Shown here: piece by piece, positions 1 through 7,432 of the stretch
Position numbering within the stretch: the stretch's first letter is position 1
Layout of the letters: each line of letters starts with the position of its first letter
DNA from: an uncultured Clostridia bacterium
GTDB taxonomy: Bacteria > Bacillota > Clostridia > Oscillospirales > Ruminococcaceae
Assembly (NCBI GenBank): GCA_947588805.1
Contig: CANPYR010000018.1
Span: 1 to 44,073 of the forward strand
DNA length: 44,073 nucleotides
Direction of reading: 5' to 3'
Notes under the pieces: generated by a model
Database searches by the model: none
What the model saw: the letters and a program-made list of their open reading frames with translations, nothing else
Told to the model about the DNA's origin: nothing
Translations under genes and position numbers: made by a program

Positions 1-137
1 GCCACTTATTCATTATTTCATTATTTTTTCTTCATTTTTTTGCTCTTTCCTATTGACTTTTTATAGTTGGGCTTTCACTAACAGGGGGAAAAAGAAAAAA
101 GTTGAACGAAAACGTACAACTTTCTGAAAAATTTATT

Positions 138-176
138 AAAAAAAGCTCCCGGAGTCCAAATGTCCGGACTCGGGGG
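138..176 (-). terminator. Intrinsic terminator of the leftward unit at the window edge
   Basis: On the minus strand a stem GAGTCC/GGACTC, extended by CCC/GGG across a one-base bulge, is followed by a run of seven T. It would end transcription that starts at the promoter at 866-894. Confidence 0.7.
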
Positions 177-212
177 CCGGGAAGGCGTAGAAAAATTGAG
201 AAAGAAATTGGG

Positions 213-289
213 CGAAATGACGGAAGAGGGCGGGAGGGCGGGCGCAGTCGGTAGAGATTCAGTAGATATGTAGCGAATCCCGCCGCCGC
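213..289. repeat. GC-rich palindromic repeat, copy 1 (one end degenerate)
   Basis: The right end GCGAATCCCGCCGCCGC and the internal core (GGGCGGGAGGGCGGGCGCAG, then TCGGTAGAGATT) match the reverse complement of the copy at 3208-3291. The left inverted end has decayed. Other copies lie at 15382-15467 and, partially, 15090-15160. Confidence 0.7.
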
Positions 290-348
290 TTACGCAAGCT
301 TTTTTGCAGCGCAAAATAAAAATCAGAAGCAGAAAGTAATAGCTGCAT
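259..348 (-). CDS. Candidate 29-residue small protein, unrecognised
   Basis: A short frame starts MQLLLSASDF and ends in an arginine-rich tail. It begins 5 bases after a very strong Shine-Dalgarno run (GGAGGGGTGA). It lies in the leftward transcription unit between the promoter at 866-894 and the terminator at 138-176. Its last third falls inside the GC-rich repeat at 213-289, so the frame could be accidental. I recognise no family. The ribosome-binding site and position are the only support. Confidence 0.25.
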   Translation of the reverse strand: MQLLLSASDFYFALQKSLRKRRRDSLHIY

Positions 349-434
349 TTATCACCCCTCCCGCCCAACAAACCAAAAAGGAAGCAGAAAGCATATGTCA
401 ATCACACCCGCCCAAGACCCAAATCAGGCCGCTT

Positions 435-597
435 AACGCATACTTTCTGCTTCATTGCCGTCCGGCAAAACCGAAATAATGTTTTCGTATACCGTAACGT
501 ATCTTTTAGCCAAATTATTTATATCTATATCAAACTTCTTTAAATCTCGTTATCCTCGCTCTCGAGGTCTTATTCATGCGAAGCGGTTATACCGCCC
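435..597 (-). pseudogene. Possible decayed small ORF between MITE and repeat
   Basis: Two short minus-strand frames abut. The first starts MNKTSRARITRFKEV and stops. The second continues in another frame with FDIDINNLAKRYVTVYENII and ends shortly after at a stop near 435. Together they read like one small protein broken by a frameshift, but no Shine-Dalgarno precedes the ATG and I recognise no family. The segment lies downstream of the LytTR-type promoter and just beyond the MITE-like element, so it may be what is left of the original target gene. The rest of 1-617 shows no gene apart from the small frame at 259-348. Confidence 0.25.
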
Positions 598-617
598 GCG
601 CCGATAAAAATATATAA

Positions 618-789
618 GGCACCACCGCGCAATTAGCGGCTAACGCCTTTTTGGCGCATCTACTTGCATATTTTTCGTCATATTTCACAAAAATCCTCGC
701 TAATACACAAAGTATTAGCTCCGGTTTTTGTTTCATCTGACAAAAAATCTGACTGCGTATCTGCACCAAAATAATTGTGCGGTGGCGCC
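618..789. mobile_element. MITE-like element, copy A (172 bp)
   Basis: The ends are 18-bp imperfect terminal inverted repeats (GGCACCACCGCGCAATTA and the complement of GGCGCCACCGCACAATTA). They are flanked by a 4-bp direct repeat ATAA at 614-617 and 790-793. The interior folds into several hairpins, including GCTAATAC/GTATTAGC. It has no coding capacity for a transposase. A second copy with the same ends and a TTAA duplication is at 21151-21407. The terminal repeats, the target duplications and the two unrelated insertion sites together indicate a non-autonomous transposon. The transposase family that moves it is not in this window. Confidence 0.85.
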
Positions 790-865
790 ATAATAAATCC
801 GCAGATATCCGCGCGCTATCTTCTAAACATCGGATTCGCCGCCTTTTCTGAAATTTTACAGTTCA

Positions 866-894
866 ATTTTATACGCGGCAAAAAGCTTTGTCAA
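866..894 (-). promoter_or_regulatory. Leftward promoter next to LytTR-type operator
   Basis: TTGACA (889-894) and TAAAAT (866-871) are spaced 17 bp on the minus strand. The promoter starts just after the histidine kinase gene and its terminator, and the operator pair at 905-934 ends 10 bp upstream of its -35 box. Confidence 0.7.
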
Positions 895-904
895 TATTTT
901 TGAC

Positions 905-934
905 ATGAACGGTCTAAATTTCGACATGAACGGT
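905..934 (-). promoter_or_regulatory. Probable LytTR operator: two 9-bp direct repeats
   Basis: ACCGTTCAT occurs twice on the minus strand (926-934 and 905-913), 21 bp start to start. Each copy fits the published LytTR consensus [TA][AC][CA]GTTN[AG][TG], and the 12-bp gap is the usual spacing. The identity extends to 13 bp (GACCGTTCATGTC). The position, directly upstream of a consensus promoter and right after the LytTR operon, suggests this is the target of the regulator encoded at 2317-3030. Confidence 0.65.
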
Positions 935-935
935 C

Positions 936-968
936 AAAAAATCCCTCGCCGGGTTTCCCGGGCGGGCG
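936..968 (-). terminator. Terminator of the LytTR/GHKL operon
   Basis: Downstream of the histidine kinase stop, an imperfect GC-rich minus-strand hairpin (CCCGCC/GGCGAGGG around CGGGAAACCC) is followed by ATTTTTTG. It separates the kinase from the LytTR operator next to it. Confidence 0.6.
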
Positions 969-1006
969 TCTGTGAACTGCGGTCCGCCGTCGGCTGCGAA
1001 CGCTTT

Positions 1007-2320
1007 TTATTTCTCCGAAAAAACTATCACCGTTTCAAATCTCTTCTCGGCTTCGTCATAATACGTCTCCGACTTGCCGCCGTATTTCTCGGTTATCCGT
1101 CTTATGCTTTTTTGCCCGAGACCGTGGTTTTCTTTATCCGGCTTCCGAGTCGTCAGCTCGCCGTTTTTACCTCTTTGCGGCTTAAAATCGCAGGAGTTGC
1201 TGATCTTAACTACCGTGAGCCTTTGTTCCGGCCTTATCTTTATATCAAGCTCAACCGTCTTTTCCTCGGACTCTTTCGCCGCTTCGCACGCGTTGGATAA
1301 AAGATTTCCGAAGAGCGCGGACATATCCGTATCGCTTATAAAATCCACGCTCTTGTCGCGTATATCGCAGTGAAATTCCACCCCGTTCTTAGCGCAATCC
1401 TTCGCGGTCTCGGAGACGATGATATTTAATATCGCGTTCTGACAGTATCTTGCCCTGTTCCGAAGCGCTTTGTCATATCCCCACTCGGTTATATATTTCT
1501 GTATCTCCTCCGCGTTCCCCTCCGCGGCAAGGCCGTTTATCGTCTGCATGTGATTTTTCACGTCGTGGATAAGTATTCTCTGGCTTTCGTACTGCTCCTC
1601 AAGCATTTTATAATATTCCGCGTCGTATTCGTCCTTTTGCTTAGCAAGCTTTATAGAGAGATTCTCACGGTTTATTTTTTCCGAGCGGCTGTAGACGCAT
1701 ACCGTGAAAACGTTCGCCAGAAGAAGCGCCGAAACGCATATCAAAGCAGCTATCTGCAAAGCGGCGGGAAGCTTGATCTCGGTATAAACATAACAAATCA
1801 GGATCGCGACCGAAGCGGAAGCCGCCGGCATGACGCTCAGCCTTAAAAGCCCGACCGAGCTGTCGCTTTCGGATTTATGCGGGCCGAAGATCTTAGCCGC
1901 GATCATGCTGAAAATCATATAAAGAAGTTTACTTAAGACCGCAAGAGCTAAAAGCGCGAGATCGTTATAGGTATAGGATGAAAAGCTCCCGAACGGAAGA
2001 GTGAGAATCGCGCCGTTCGCGGCTTCGGAAAGAACCATGAGAGCGGTAAGAAAAGCCGAGTTAAAAAGCGCGGCCGCGAATCCGCAGCAGTATACCGCGG
2101 AAAATATCAGAAGACTCGCCCCGAACGATACCGCGCAGTTGAGAATAATATTCCCGCCGAAAATATATACAAGATAGACCGCAAAATACCCCGCCGCATA
2201 GATCCCCGCCTTTTTCAGACCGCTTAACCTATCCGCAAAAAGATACTCGGCGTAGATATAATTTATCAGAGCTTCGGTTATCTGCACCGCGCCGATTATT
2301 ATTAACTCAAAAATATTCAT
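1007..2320 (-). CDS. GHKL-type sensor histidine kinase (AgrC-like)
   Basis: This is a membrane sensor kinase of 437 residues. The N-terminal half holds about six hydrophobic segments. It is followed by a linker that may form a coiled coil and by the phospho-acceptor box IHDVKNHMQTINGL near residue 250. The C-terminal ATPase domain has the N box (LFGNLLSNACEAAKES) and a glycine loop (HGLGQKSI), as in the HATPase_c_5/GHKL kinases that partner LytTR regulators. The start overlaps the end of the response-regulator gene by 4 bp (ATGA), so the two are translationally coupled. By family, it would sense a peptide or other envelope signal and phosphorylate the regulator. The ligand cannot be told, and no agrB- or agrD-like gene is visible. 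Confidence 0.9.
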   Translation of the reverse strand: MNIFELIIIGAVQITEALINYIYAEYLFADRLSGLKKAGIYAAGYFAVYLVYIFGGNIILNCAVSFGASLLIFSAVYCCGFAAALFNSAFLTALMVLSEAANGAILTLPFGSFSSYTYNDLALLALAVLSKLLYMIFSMIAAKIFGPHKSESDSSVGLLRLSVMPAASASVAILICYVYTEIKLPAALQIAALICVSALLLANVFTVCVYSRSEKINRENLSIKLAKQKDEYDAEYYKMLEEQYESQRILIHDVKNHMQTINGLAAEGNAEEIQKYITEWGYDKALRNRARYCQNAILNIIVSETAKDCAKNGVEFHCDIRDKSVDFISDTDMSALFGNLLSNACEAAKESEEKTVELDIKIRPEQRLTVVKISNSCDFKPQRGKNGELTTRKPDKENHGLGQKSIRRITEKYGGKSETYYDEAEKRFETVIVFSEK

Positions 2321-3030
2321 TGTACCGACCTCACGTATTGCATATAAGCGTCCCGGAAGGACCTGTATTTTCGCCGCGAAAGATAAGCGTCTACCGAATA
2401 TTCCCCGCAGGTCAGCTTGACCGTCTCCTTGTCAAACGACGAGACGTATTTCATATTGACGATAAATCCCCGGCTCGTCTCGAAAAAGCTCGGTACGTCT
2501 ATAGATTTACTCCAGAATTCGATTCCGGACTTTCCCAAAATTTTGCCGCCTAAAGTGTGTATAGCGGTCCTTCTTGAATCGGACTCGAAGCAGATTATAT
2601 CCTCTGCGTCCAACGTTTTATACCCCTCGGCTGTTTCGATTATTATCGGTTTTGAATAGGTGTTTATCTGGTAAAGCGCGTCCCGAAGATTCCTAAAAAG
2701 CCGCTGTTTGTCGATAGGCTTTGAGAGATATCTGAATACGTGGAACTTCATCGCTTCGTCAAGATAGTCGGAGTAGGAAGTAACGATGATGATCTTTATG
2801 CGCGGGTTTAGTTTTTTAAGCTGTTCGCCGGTGCGGATCCCGTCAAGTCCCGGCATCTCGACGTCCAAAAAAGCAATCTCGCCGACTTCGCCGCTCGCCA
2901 AAAGCTCCGAGCCGCTTGAGCAAAGCAGATACTCCGGCTCAGGCAGACCGGAGGAGCGGAAGTATTCGGAAACGAGATCGCGAAGAGAGCGCATGAACTT
3001 GATGTCGTCGTCGCAGAAGAGGATACGCAT
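2317..3030 (-). CDS. LytTR-family response regulator
   Basis: This is a 238-residue two-domain regulator. The receiver domain (about 1-120) has the acidic cluster FCDDD at 5-9, the phospho-acceptor D56 in FLDVEMPGLDG, and the conserved lysine in YLSKPID. The LytTR DNA-binding domain follows from about 130 to the end (GYKTLDAEDIICFESDSR, then the FFETSRGFIVNMKYV segment). I chose the ATG at 3030 because the receiver begins there and GGCGGTGA precedes it. Longer readings to 3183 would place 50 non-conserved residues in front. Its likely binding site is the direct repeat at 905-934. The promoter is at 3085-3113. Confidence 0.92.
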   Translation of the reverse strand: MRILFCDDDIKFMRSLRDLVSEYFRSSGLPEPEYLLCSSGSELLASGEVGEIAFLDVEMPGLDGIRTGEQLKKLNPRIKIIIVTSYSDYLDEAMKFHVFRYLSKPIDKQRLFRNLRDALYQINTYSKPIIIETAEGYKTLDAEDIICFESDSRRTAIHTLGGKILGKSGIEFWSKSIDVPSFFETSRGFIVNMKYVSSFDKETVKLTCGEYSVDAYLSRRKYRSFRDAYMQYVRSVQ

Positions 3031-3084
3031 GGGATCACCGCCTTTTTGGAAAAGGATGGGGTAGGAAAAGTGGGGTATGGGGAT

Positions 3085-3113
3085 ATTATAGCATATTTTC
3101 GTCGGGTTGTCAT
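3085..3113 (-). promoter_or_regulatory. Promoter of the LytTR/GHKL operon
   Basis: ATGACA (3108-3113), a 17-bp spacer and TATAAT (3085-3090) lie on the minus strand about 55 bp before the regulator start. Confidence 0.75.
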
Positions 3114-3207
3114 CAGGTTTTCGGAAATTTTGAGGGGGAGGTATTGTGGGATACGGCGGCAGCTTTCTGCTTCTATCTTTCATTTCGCGGTGAGTCGCGT
3201 GTCGCTT

Positions 3208-3291
3208 GCGGCGGCGGGATGAGCTGACTTTGATGTAATCTCTACCGACTGCGCCCGCCCTCCCGCCCTCTACCGCTCATCCCGCCGCCGC
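3208..3291. repeat. GC-rich palindromic repeat, copy 2 (intact)
   Basis: This 84-bp element has perfect 17-bp inverted ends, GCGGCGGCGGGATGAGC at 3208-3224 and its complement at 3275-3291. Its core is shared with the copies at 213-289 and 15382-15467. It has no coding content. The rest of 3114-3431 shows no gene. A TCTGA/TCTAA-rich tract follows at 3301-3374. Confidence 0.8.
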
Positions 3292-3431
3292 TTTTTCCCA
3301 TATCTATCTTCTAACCCTCTAACCGTCAATCCTCTAAAGGCCTCTGCTTTCCGATTTCTGATTTCTGTCTTCTATTTGCCTGTTTATCCAATTTGTGCAA
3401 ATTTGGCGCAAACTTTTGTATATAATGTTCA

Positions 3432-3460
3432 TTGAAAGAAGACAAAAAAAGTGTTATAAT
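3432..3460 (+). promoter_or_regulatory. Strong promoter of the surface-protein gene
   Basis: TTGAAA (3432-3437), a 17-bp spacer and TATAAT (3455-3460). Transcription would start near 3467, which rules out a translation start at 3432 and supports the ATG at 3495 with GGAGG in front of it. Confidence 0.85.
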
Positions 3461-3494
3461 GAAACTACCAAATTTTATTGGAGGTAAAAATCTT

Positions 3495-5258
3495 ATGAAA
3501 AGACTTTTAGCAATTCTTGTCGCTGCGACTATGGTTCTTTCCGTATTTGCAATGACAATCGTCGTAAGCGCCAATACCGCGGAGCTCACCGTTAATTCCG
3601 CGGAAGGCACAGCTGTTATCGACGGCGTTATGGATGACGCTTATTCAGCCGCTACTCCCGTGGAGTTCACTCAGTGCGGTAAGGATAACGGCGGCGGAGC
3701 AGTTCTTGACACTCCTAAGGCCACCGGTTACATCATCAACGACGCCGACGGCGTTTATGTCTTCATCAGCGTAAACGACACCGATATCGACAACACTTCC
3801 ACCAACAACTACGAACAGGACTCCGTTGAAGTATTCTTCATGTCCGACAACTCGAAGACTCAGTGGAGAATCCACTACGACGGCACCGTTGACGCCGACT
3901 CCGGTCTTCCGGCTGTTGAGGGCACCGACTTTGCCTGCGCTATGACCGACGCCGGATACGACGTTGAGGTCAAGATCCCGATCACCGACGTTCAGGACAA
4001 CCAGATCCAGATGGTTTTGCAGATCAACTCCGCAGCTGCCGGTAAGCGCGAAGCTACCGTACATATCGCGGGCCACACCGACGGCGACCTCGCTTATCAG
4101 AGAAATACCCGTCAGGATACCGCTTATGACGGCTGGTGGACTCTCCAGCTCGTAGGCGAATTCGAGAACACCCGCGTAGACCCCGTTGAGGAGCCCGCAG
4201 AGCTCACCGTTAAGAACTACAGCGTTCTTCGCGACGCTCAGGTATTCGTACAGCTCTACACTCAGGATAAGGTTTCTTGGGGCTGGCACGGCGTAGGTAC
4301 CGGCGAAGGAATGTCCGTCGGCGGTTCCGTAACTCCCGAAGGCTTCACCAACCTCTTCGCTCCCGTTTATGAGTACACCGCAGAAGAGACCGCAGATTGG
4401 ACCAGCCTTCCTATCTTCGCTCTCCAGATCGGCGACTCCGGCTACTTAGAGCCCTCCATCAAGAATGACGACGGCTCCTACAAGGATTCCGGCACCGTCG
4501 GCGATTCCGGCAGATACAAATTCACCTACTCCGACATCACCGTTAAGGCTAACGGCTACAACGACGTAGTTGTTCCCGGCGGCGAGATCGTCGCTAAGTG
4601 GACCGCTAAGTCCGAAGGCTCCTACCCCTCCGGCACCGCTTCCACCGTTGACCTCATCGGTCCTGCTGCCGAGCAGTTAGGTCTCGACACTCAGGGCGCA
4701 TGCACTTGGCTTGCCAACGTCACCGATGTAAACGTAACCGTAAACTTCGATCAGATCGAGCTTCTCACTCTTGAGGACATCAACGCCTTCGAGGAGACTC
4801 TCGGCGCTCTCGAGCAGACCTTCGTTGACGAATCCCTCGCCGAGTACACCACCAAGGTAAACGACGCTTTAGCTGCCGCTACCAAGGAAGGCGCTACCGT
4901 TGAAGAGATCCAGACCGCTCTTGACGACGCTACCAAGGCTATCAACCGTGCGAAGACCGAGGTCAAGAACGCAGGTTATGCTGAGGACGGCACTGCCGGC
5001 ACTTACATTGCCGAGACTCTCACTCCTGTTCTCGATCAGATCCAGTCCGCTCTCGACGCAGCTCAGGCTGCCGCCGCTCCCGTTGAGGAAGAGGCTCCTG
5101 CCGAAGCTCCCGCGGGCGACGAGGCTCCTGCCGAGACTCCTTCCTCTTCTTCCGAAGGCGGCTCCTCCACCGGTATCATTATCGGCGTAGTAGTTGTGAT
5201 CGTAGTCGTAGTCGCTGCCGTTATCGGCATCGTCCTCGGCAAAAAGAAGAAGTCATAA
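3495..5258 (+). CDS. Membrane-anchored surface protein with CBM9/DOMON-like domain
   Basis: This 587-residue secreted protein starts with a signal peptide (MKRLLAILVAATMVLSVFAM). It is followed by a beta-rich domain (about 30-225; TAVIDGVMDDAY, GVYVFISVNDTDID, SVEVFFMSDN) typical of the CBM9/DOMON-like sugar- or ligand-binding superfamily. A second beta-rich region runs to about 430. After it come a helical segment with FIVAR-like character (about 435-530), a Pro/Glu/Ala/Ser-rich linker, and a single C-terminal hydrophobic helix ending GKKKKS that would hold it in the membrane. Codon use is strongly biased toward C-ending codons (GAC, AAC, TCC, ACC) unlike its neighbours. Together with the strong promoter, GGAGG site and terminator, this suggests very high expression. 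The ligand is unknown. Confidence 0.82.
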   Translation: MKRLLAILVAATMVLSVFAMTIVVSANTAELTVNSAEGTAVIDGVMDDAYSAATPVEFTQCGKDNGGGAVLDTPKATGYIINDADGVYVFISVNDTDIDNTSTNNYEQDSVEVFFMSDNSKTQWRIHYDGTVDADSGLPAVEGTDFACAMTDAGYDVEVKIPITDVQDNQIQMVLQINSAAAGKREATVHIAGHTDGDLAYQRNTRQDTAYDGWWTLQLVGEFENTRVDPVEEPAELTVKNYSVLRDAQVFVQLYTQDKVSWGWHGVGTGEGMSVGGSVTPEGFTNLFAPVYEYTAEETADWTSLPIFALQIGDSGYLEPSIKNDDGSYKDSGTVGDSGRYKFTYSDITVKANGYNDVVVPGGEIVAKWTAKSEGSYPSGTASTVDLIGPAAEQLGLDTQGACTWLANVTDVNVTVNFDQIELLTLEDINAFEETLGALEQTFVDESLAEYTTKVNDALAAATKEGATVEEIQTALDDATKAINRAKTEVKNAGYAEDGTAGTYIAETLTPVLDQIQSALDAAQAAAAPVEEEAPAEAPAGDEAPAETPSSSSEGGSSTGIIIGVVVVIVVVVAAVIGIVLGKKKKS

Positions 5259-5293
5259 TTCCGATAAAAACGGATAGAGTTTAGTGACAATTT

Positions 5294-5324
5294 CCCCCGA
5301 CGCTTAGGCGCCGGGGGAGTTTTT
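5294..5324 (+). terminator. Terminator of the surface-protein gene
   Basis: The stem CCCCCGACGC/GCGCCGGGGG has one A-C mismatch and a TTAG loop, and a T run follows. It lies 35 bp after the stop codon. Confidence 0.9.
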
Positions 5325-5348
5325 ATCGCTTTCATTTTATCCTCTAAT

Positions 5349-6536
5349 CTATCTCCATCCCCTATAAACATACCCCACCGCTTCAAAGCCTTCGTCCTGC
5401 GCCGTGAATCCTCCGTTTTCTTCGGCGTACTTTCCTTGCTGAATATCGTCGTACGGAACCGCGCCGAGATCTATTATGTCCGCGACGATCGCCGCGAAAA
5501 CCTGCCGAAACAGGCTATTATCGGGCTTTTTTGCTGTCAGGTAAAAGAGAACGCTGTCGTTGATCAACGTTCCGGAATAGTCGGACAAGCCGCAGCCGGC
5601 GGTCATGATTAGCGCTCCGTCTTTAAACACCCCGTACTCCAAAACGTTCGGGTCGGAATAGTCGGCTTCGTCGGTCAGGTGGCGAGCATAACCCTCCGGC
5701 AGCCGGTCCCTTATCTTTTCTATTTCCGGGATATCGGCCTTACAAAGGCGCTTTAGGGTTATTCCGTCCGGTAGTTTATACTTCGGCCTTTCACCGCAGC
5801 AGCGCGATATTGTGCGAATGTTTTTCGCTGCAAGTCCGGCGCTTTCAAAAGCATTTTTCATTTCATCGGGACTTAGCGCCGTTGTCAGCGAAGTATTAGG
5901 ATAGCTCTCTATGAAACGCTTTATCAGCTTAACGGCCGCGCCCGGCGAATCGCTTATTATGTTTACCGACGGATTTCCGCTGAGGTCGTCAAGCAAATAA
6001 AGGATCGCTTTATCATCTCCGTCGCTGAACTCCGCAAGCTTTGCGCCCTGAGCGGCGGCAATTTCAAAAATATAAGCATAAAGCTTGAAATCACGCTCCA
6101 AGAGGTCGTCCCACGCGCTGTCGGGCAGAGGTTTCAGGTCGGGGTTTTCATGCAAAAACCTTGAAACTACCGAGTGGTCCGAAACGTCTGCGAGCGTGAG
6201 AGCTTTTGATTTATTCTCGCTTCGATAGTCGCTCGGAGTTAATCCGTAGCGCTTTTTAAACGCCTTGATGAATCCCTCGTGGCTATCAAATCCCGCATTT
6301 AAGGCTATTTCAAGAATCGAATCGTTTGACCTGCGCAGGCGAATCGCAGCCGTTTTAAGGCGCTGATAATTGATGTATCCCGATACCGTGAAGCCGGTGT
6401 GAGCAAGAAAGATCCTGCTGAAATAGTCGAGCGAAAAGCCGGCGTTTTCGGCGATTTCACCGATAGAAATATCCGGGGAGCCATAGCGGCGCTTGACATA
6501 TTCAACAGCTTTGTTAATTATTTCCGTGTTTTCCAT
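5349..6536 (-). CDS. AraC-family regulator fused to a GNAT-like domain
   Basis: In this 395-residue protein, residues 1-105 form a complete AraC/XylS double helix-turn-helix (SIGEIAENAGFSLDYFSRIF, then ILEIALNAGFDSHEGFIKAF and KKRYGLTPSDYR). The middle, 110-240, is mainly helical. Residues about 250-395 read as an acetyltransferase-like (GNAT, FR47-type) fold: ITLKRLCKADIPEIEKIRDR, VLEYGVFKDGALIMTAGCG, and a degenerate acetyl-CoA region. In this arrangement the GNAT-like part probably senses a ligand rather than acetylating, but that is inference. AGGTGA precedes the ATG. It is transcribed toward and converges with the surface-protein gene. Confidence 0.82.
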   Translation of the reverse strand: MENTEIINKAVEYVKRRYGSPDISIGEIAENAGFSLDYFSRIFLAHTGFTVSGYINYQRLKTAAIRLRRSNDSILEIALNAGFDSHEGFIKAFKKRYGLTPSDYRSENKSKALTLADVSDHSVVSRFLHENPDLKPLPDSAWDDLLERDFKLYAYIFEIAAAQGAKLAEFSDGDDKAILYLLDDLSGNPSVNIISDSPGAAVKLIKRFIESYPNTSLTTALSPDEMKNAFESAGLAAKNIRTISRCCGERPKYKLPDGITLKRLCKADIPEIEKIRDRLPEGYARHLTDEADYSDPNVLEYGVFKDGALIMTAGCGLSDYSGTLINDSVLFYLTAKKPDNSLFRQVFAAIVADIIDLGAVPYDDIQQGKYAEENGGFTAQDEGFEAVGYVYRGWR

Positions 6537-6606
6537 GTAATCACCTCACAAAATTTTAAAAGATTTAATAAATTATAATAAATTTAAAACCGCGGTTTGT
6601 GAGATC

Positions 6607-6635
6607 ATTATAGCACTGATTTGCGGATTTGTCTT
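6607..6635 (-). promoter_or_regulatory. Promoter of the AraC-GNAT gene with hairpin leader
   Basis: AAGACA (6630-6635), a 17-bp spacer and TATAAT (6607-6612). The leader from about 6600 to 6537 has complementary ends (CTCACAAA and TTTGTGAG), the second abutting the Shine-Dalgarno sequence. The stem could therefore affect translation. Confidence 0.6.
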
Positions 6636-6673
6636 GAACAAAAGCGGGGAATTCGGAGCATAAATTTAAATTC

Positions 6674-7432
6674 TCACGGGTGCTCGCGGATCCGAACGAC
6701 CTCCCATTCCCCCTCCGAGTTTCTTTTGACCTCCCAGAGCGAAGGGATATCCCAGCTTCCGTGGGCGATACTGCCGTCGTGATTGAAGGCCTCGGACGAG
6801 TAATACACCCAAATAACTCCTTCGTCCTTCCCAAGATGCGCGGACCACAGCTCTAACGAGTGATTATTAAACGCCGCATCGCCGTATCTGTCAGTATCGG
6901 TCGAATAGCGGCTGAGAAGACCGTAGCTTTCTTCGTTTTCGGCGCTTGTATGCTGAACGTCGCCGAACGCTTTATCCGCTAAGCGCAAGACCGCCATAGC
7001 TTCTCTTCGGTCGGACTGGGAGCCTATGGAGAGCGCTTTTGCGATCTGTTCGCCGCTGTAATAGCTTGCCGTGGGGCCGAGAATTAAAATGCGGTAGACG
7101 GGGAAAAAGTGGAGCAGTATGCAGATAATTATAAAGATCCCCGAGATCACGGCCGCCACGCGGTATGCGGTCCGTCGAAATCTTTTTCGCACCGCTTTCA
7201 TTGATTTTATCACTTCCGCTTCTATATTATCCATATTATCGCGATTATCCCGAAAATCGCTTTCGGTCTTATCGCTCCCCGCGCCTGTTCCGGACTTCAG
7301 AGCTTCAAGCTCCAGGCTGCATTCGGGACAGTTTTGAAGATGCTCCGCGACAAATTCCTCGGTTTCGGCGCTTACCATCCCTTCAAGATAAAGCGGGAGA
7401 ATATCCCGAACGACGCTGCATTCATTTTTCAT
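6674..7432 (-). CDS. Anti-sigma factor with zinc-finger (zf-HC2) domain
   Basis: This 252-residue protein has an N-terminal anti-sigma zinc-binding module (C5, then HLQNCPEC giving HxxxCxxC), a charged linker to about residue 80, one transmembrane helix (VAAVISGIFIIICILLHFF), and an extracytoplasmic domain of about 150 residues that I cannot place in a family. It would hold the upstream ECF sigma factor at the membrane until an envelope signal releases it. The second ATG at 7432 sits 9 bases from GGAGG and is preferred to the one at 7438 (3 bases). It overlaps the sigma gene, so the two are coupled. Confidence 0.82.
   Translation of the reverse strand: MKNECSVVRDILPLYLEGMVSAETEEFVAEHLQNCPECSLELEALKSGTGAGSDKTESDFRDNRDNMDNIEAEVIKSMKAVRKRFRRTAYRVAAVISGIFIIICILLHFFPVYRILILGPTASYYSGEQIAKALSIGSQSDRREAMAVLRLADKAFGDVQHTSAENEESYGLLSRYSTDTDRYGDAAFNNHSLELWSAHLGKDEGVIWVYYSSEAFNHDGSIAHGSWDIPSLWEVKRNSEGEWEVVRIREHP

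Noticed and set aside
78-401. Minus-strand frame of about 107 codons at the left edge
   Set aside because: It runs through the GC-rich repeat and across the strong terminator at 138-176. Composition follows the repeat and no ribosome-binding site precedes it.
587-769. Frame inside MITE copy A, also present in copy B (MVQIRSQIFCQMKQKPELIL)
   Set aside because: It exists in both copies only because the element DNA is repeated. It has no ribosome-binding site and the downstream parts differ between the copies.
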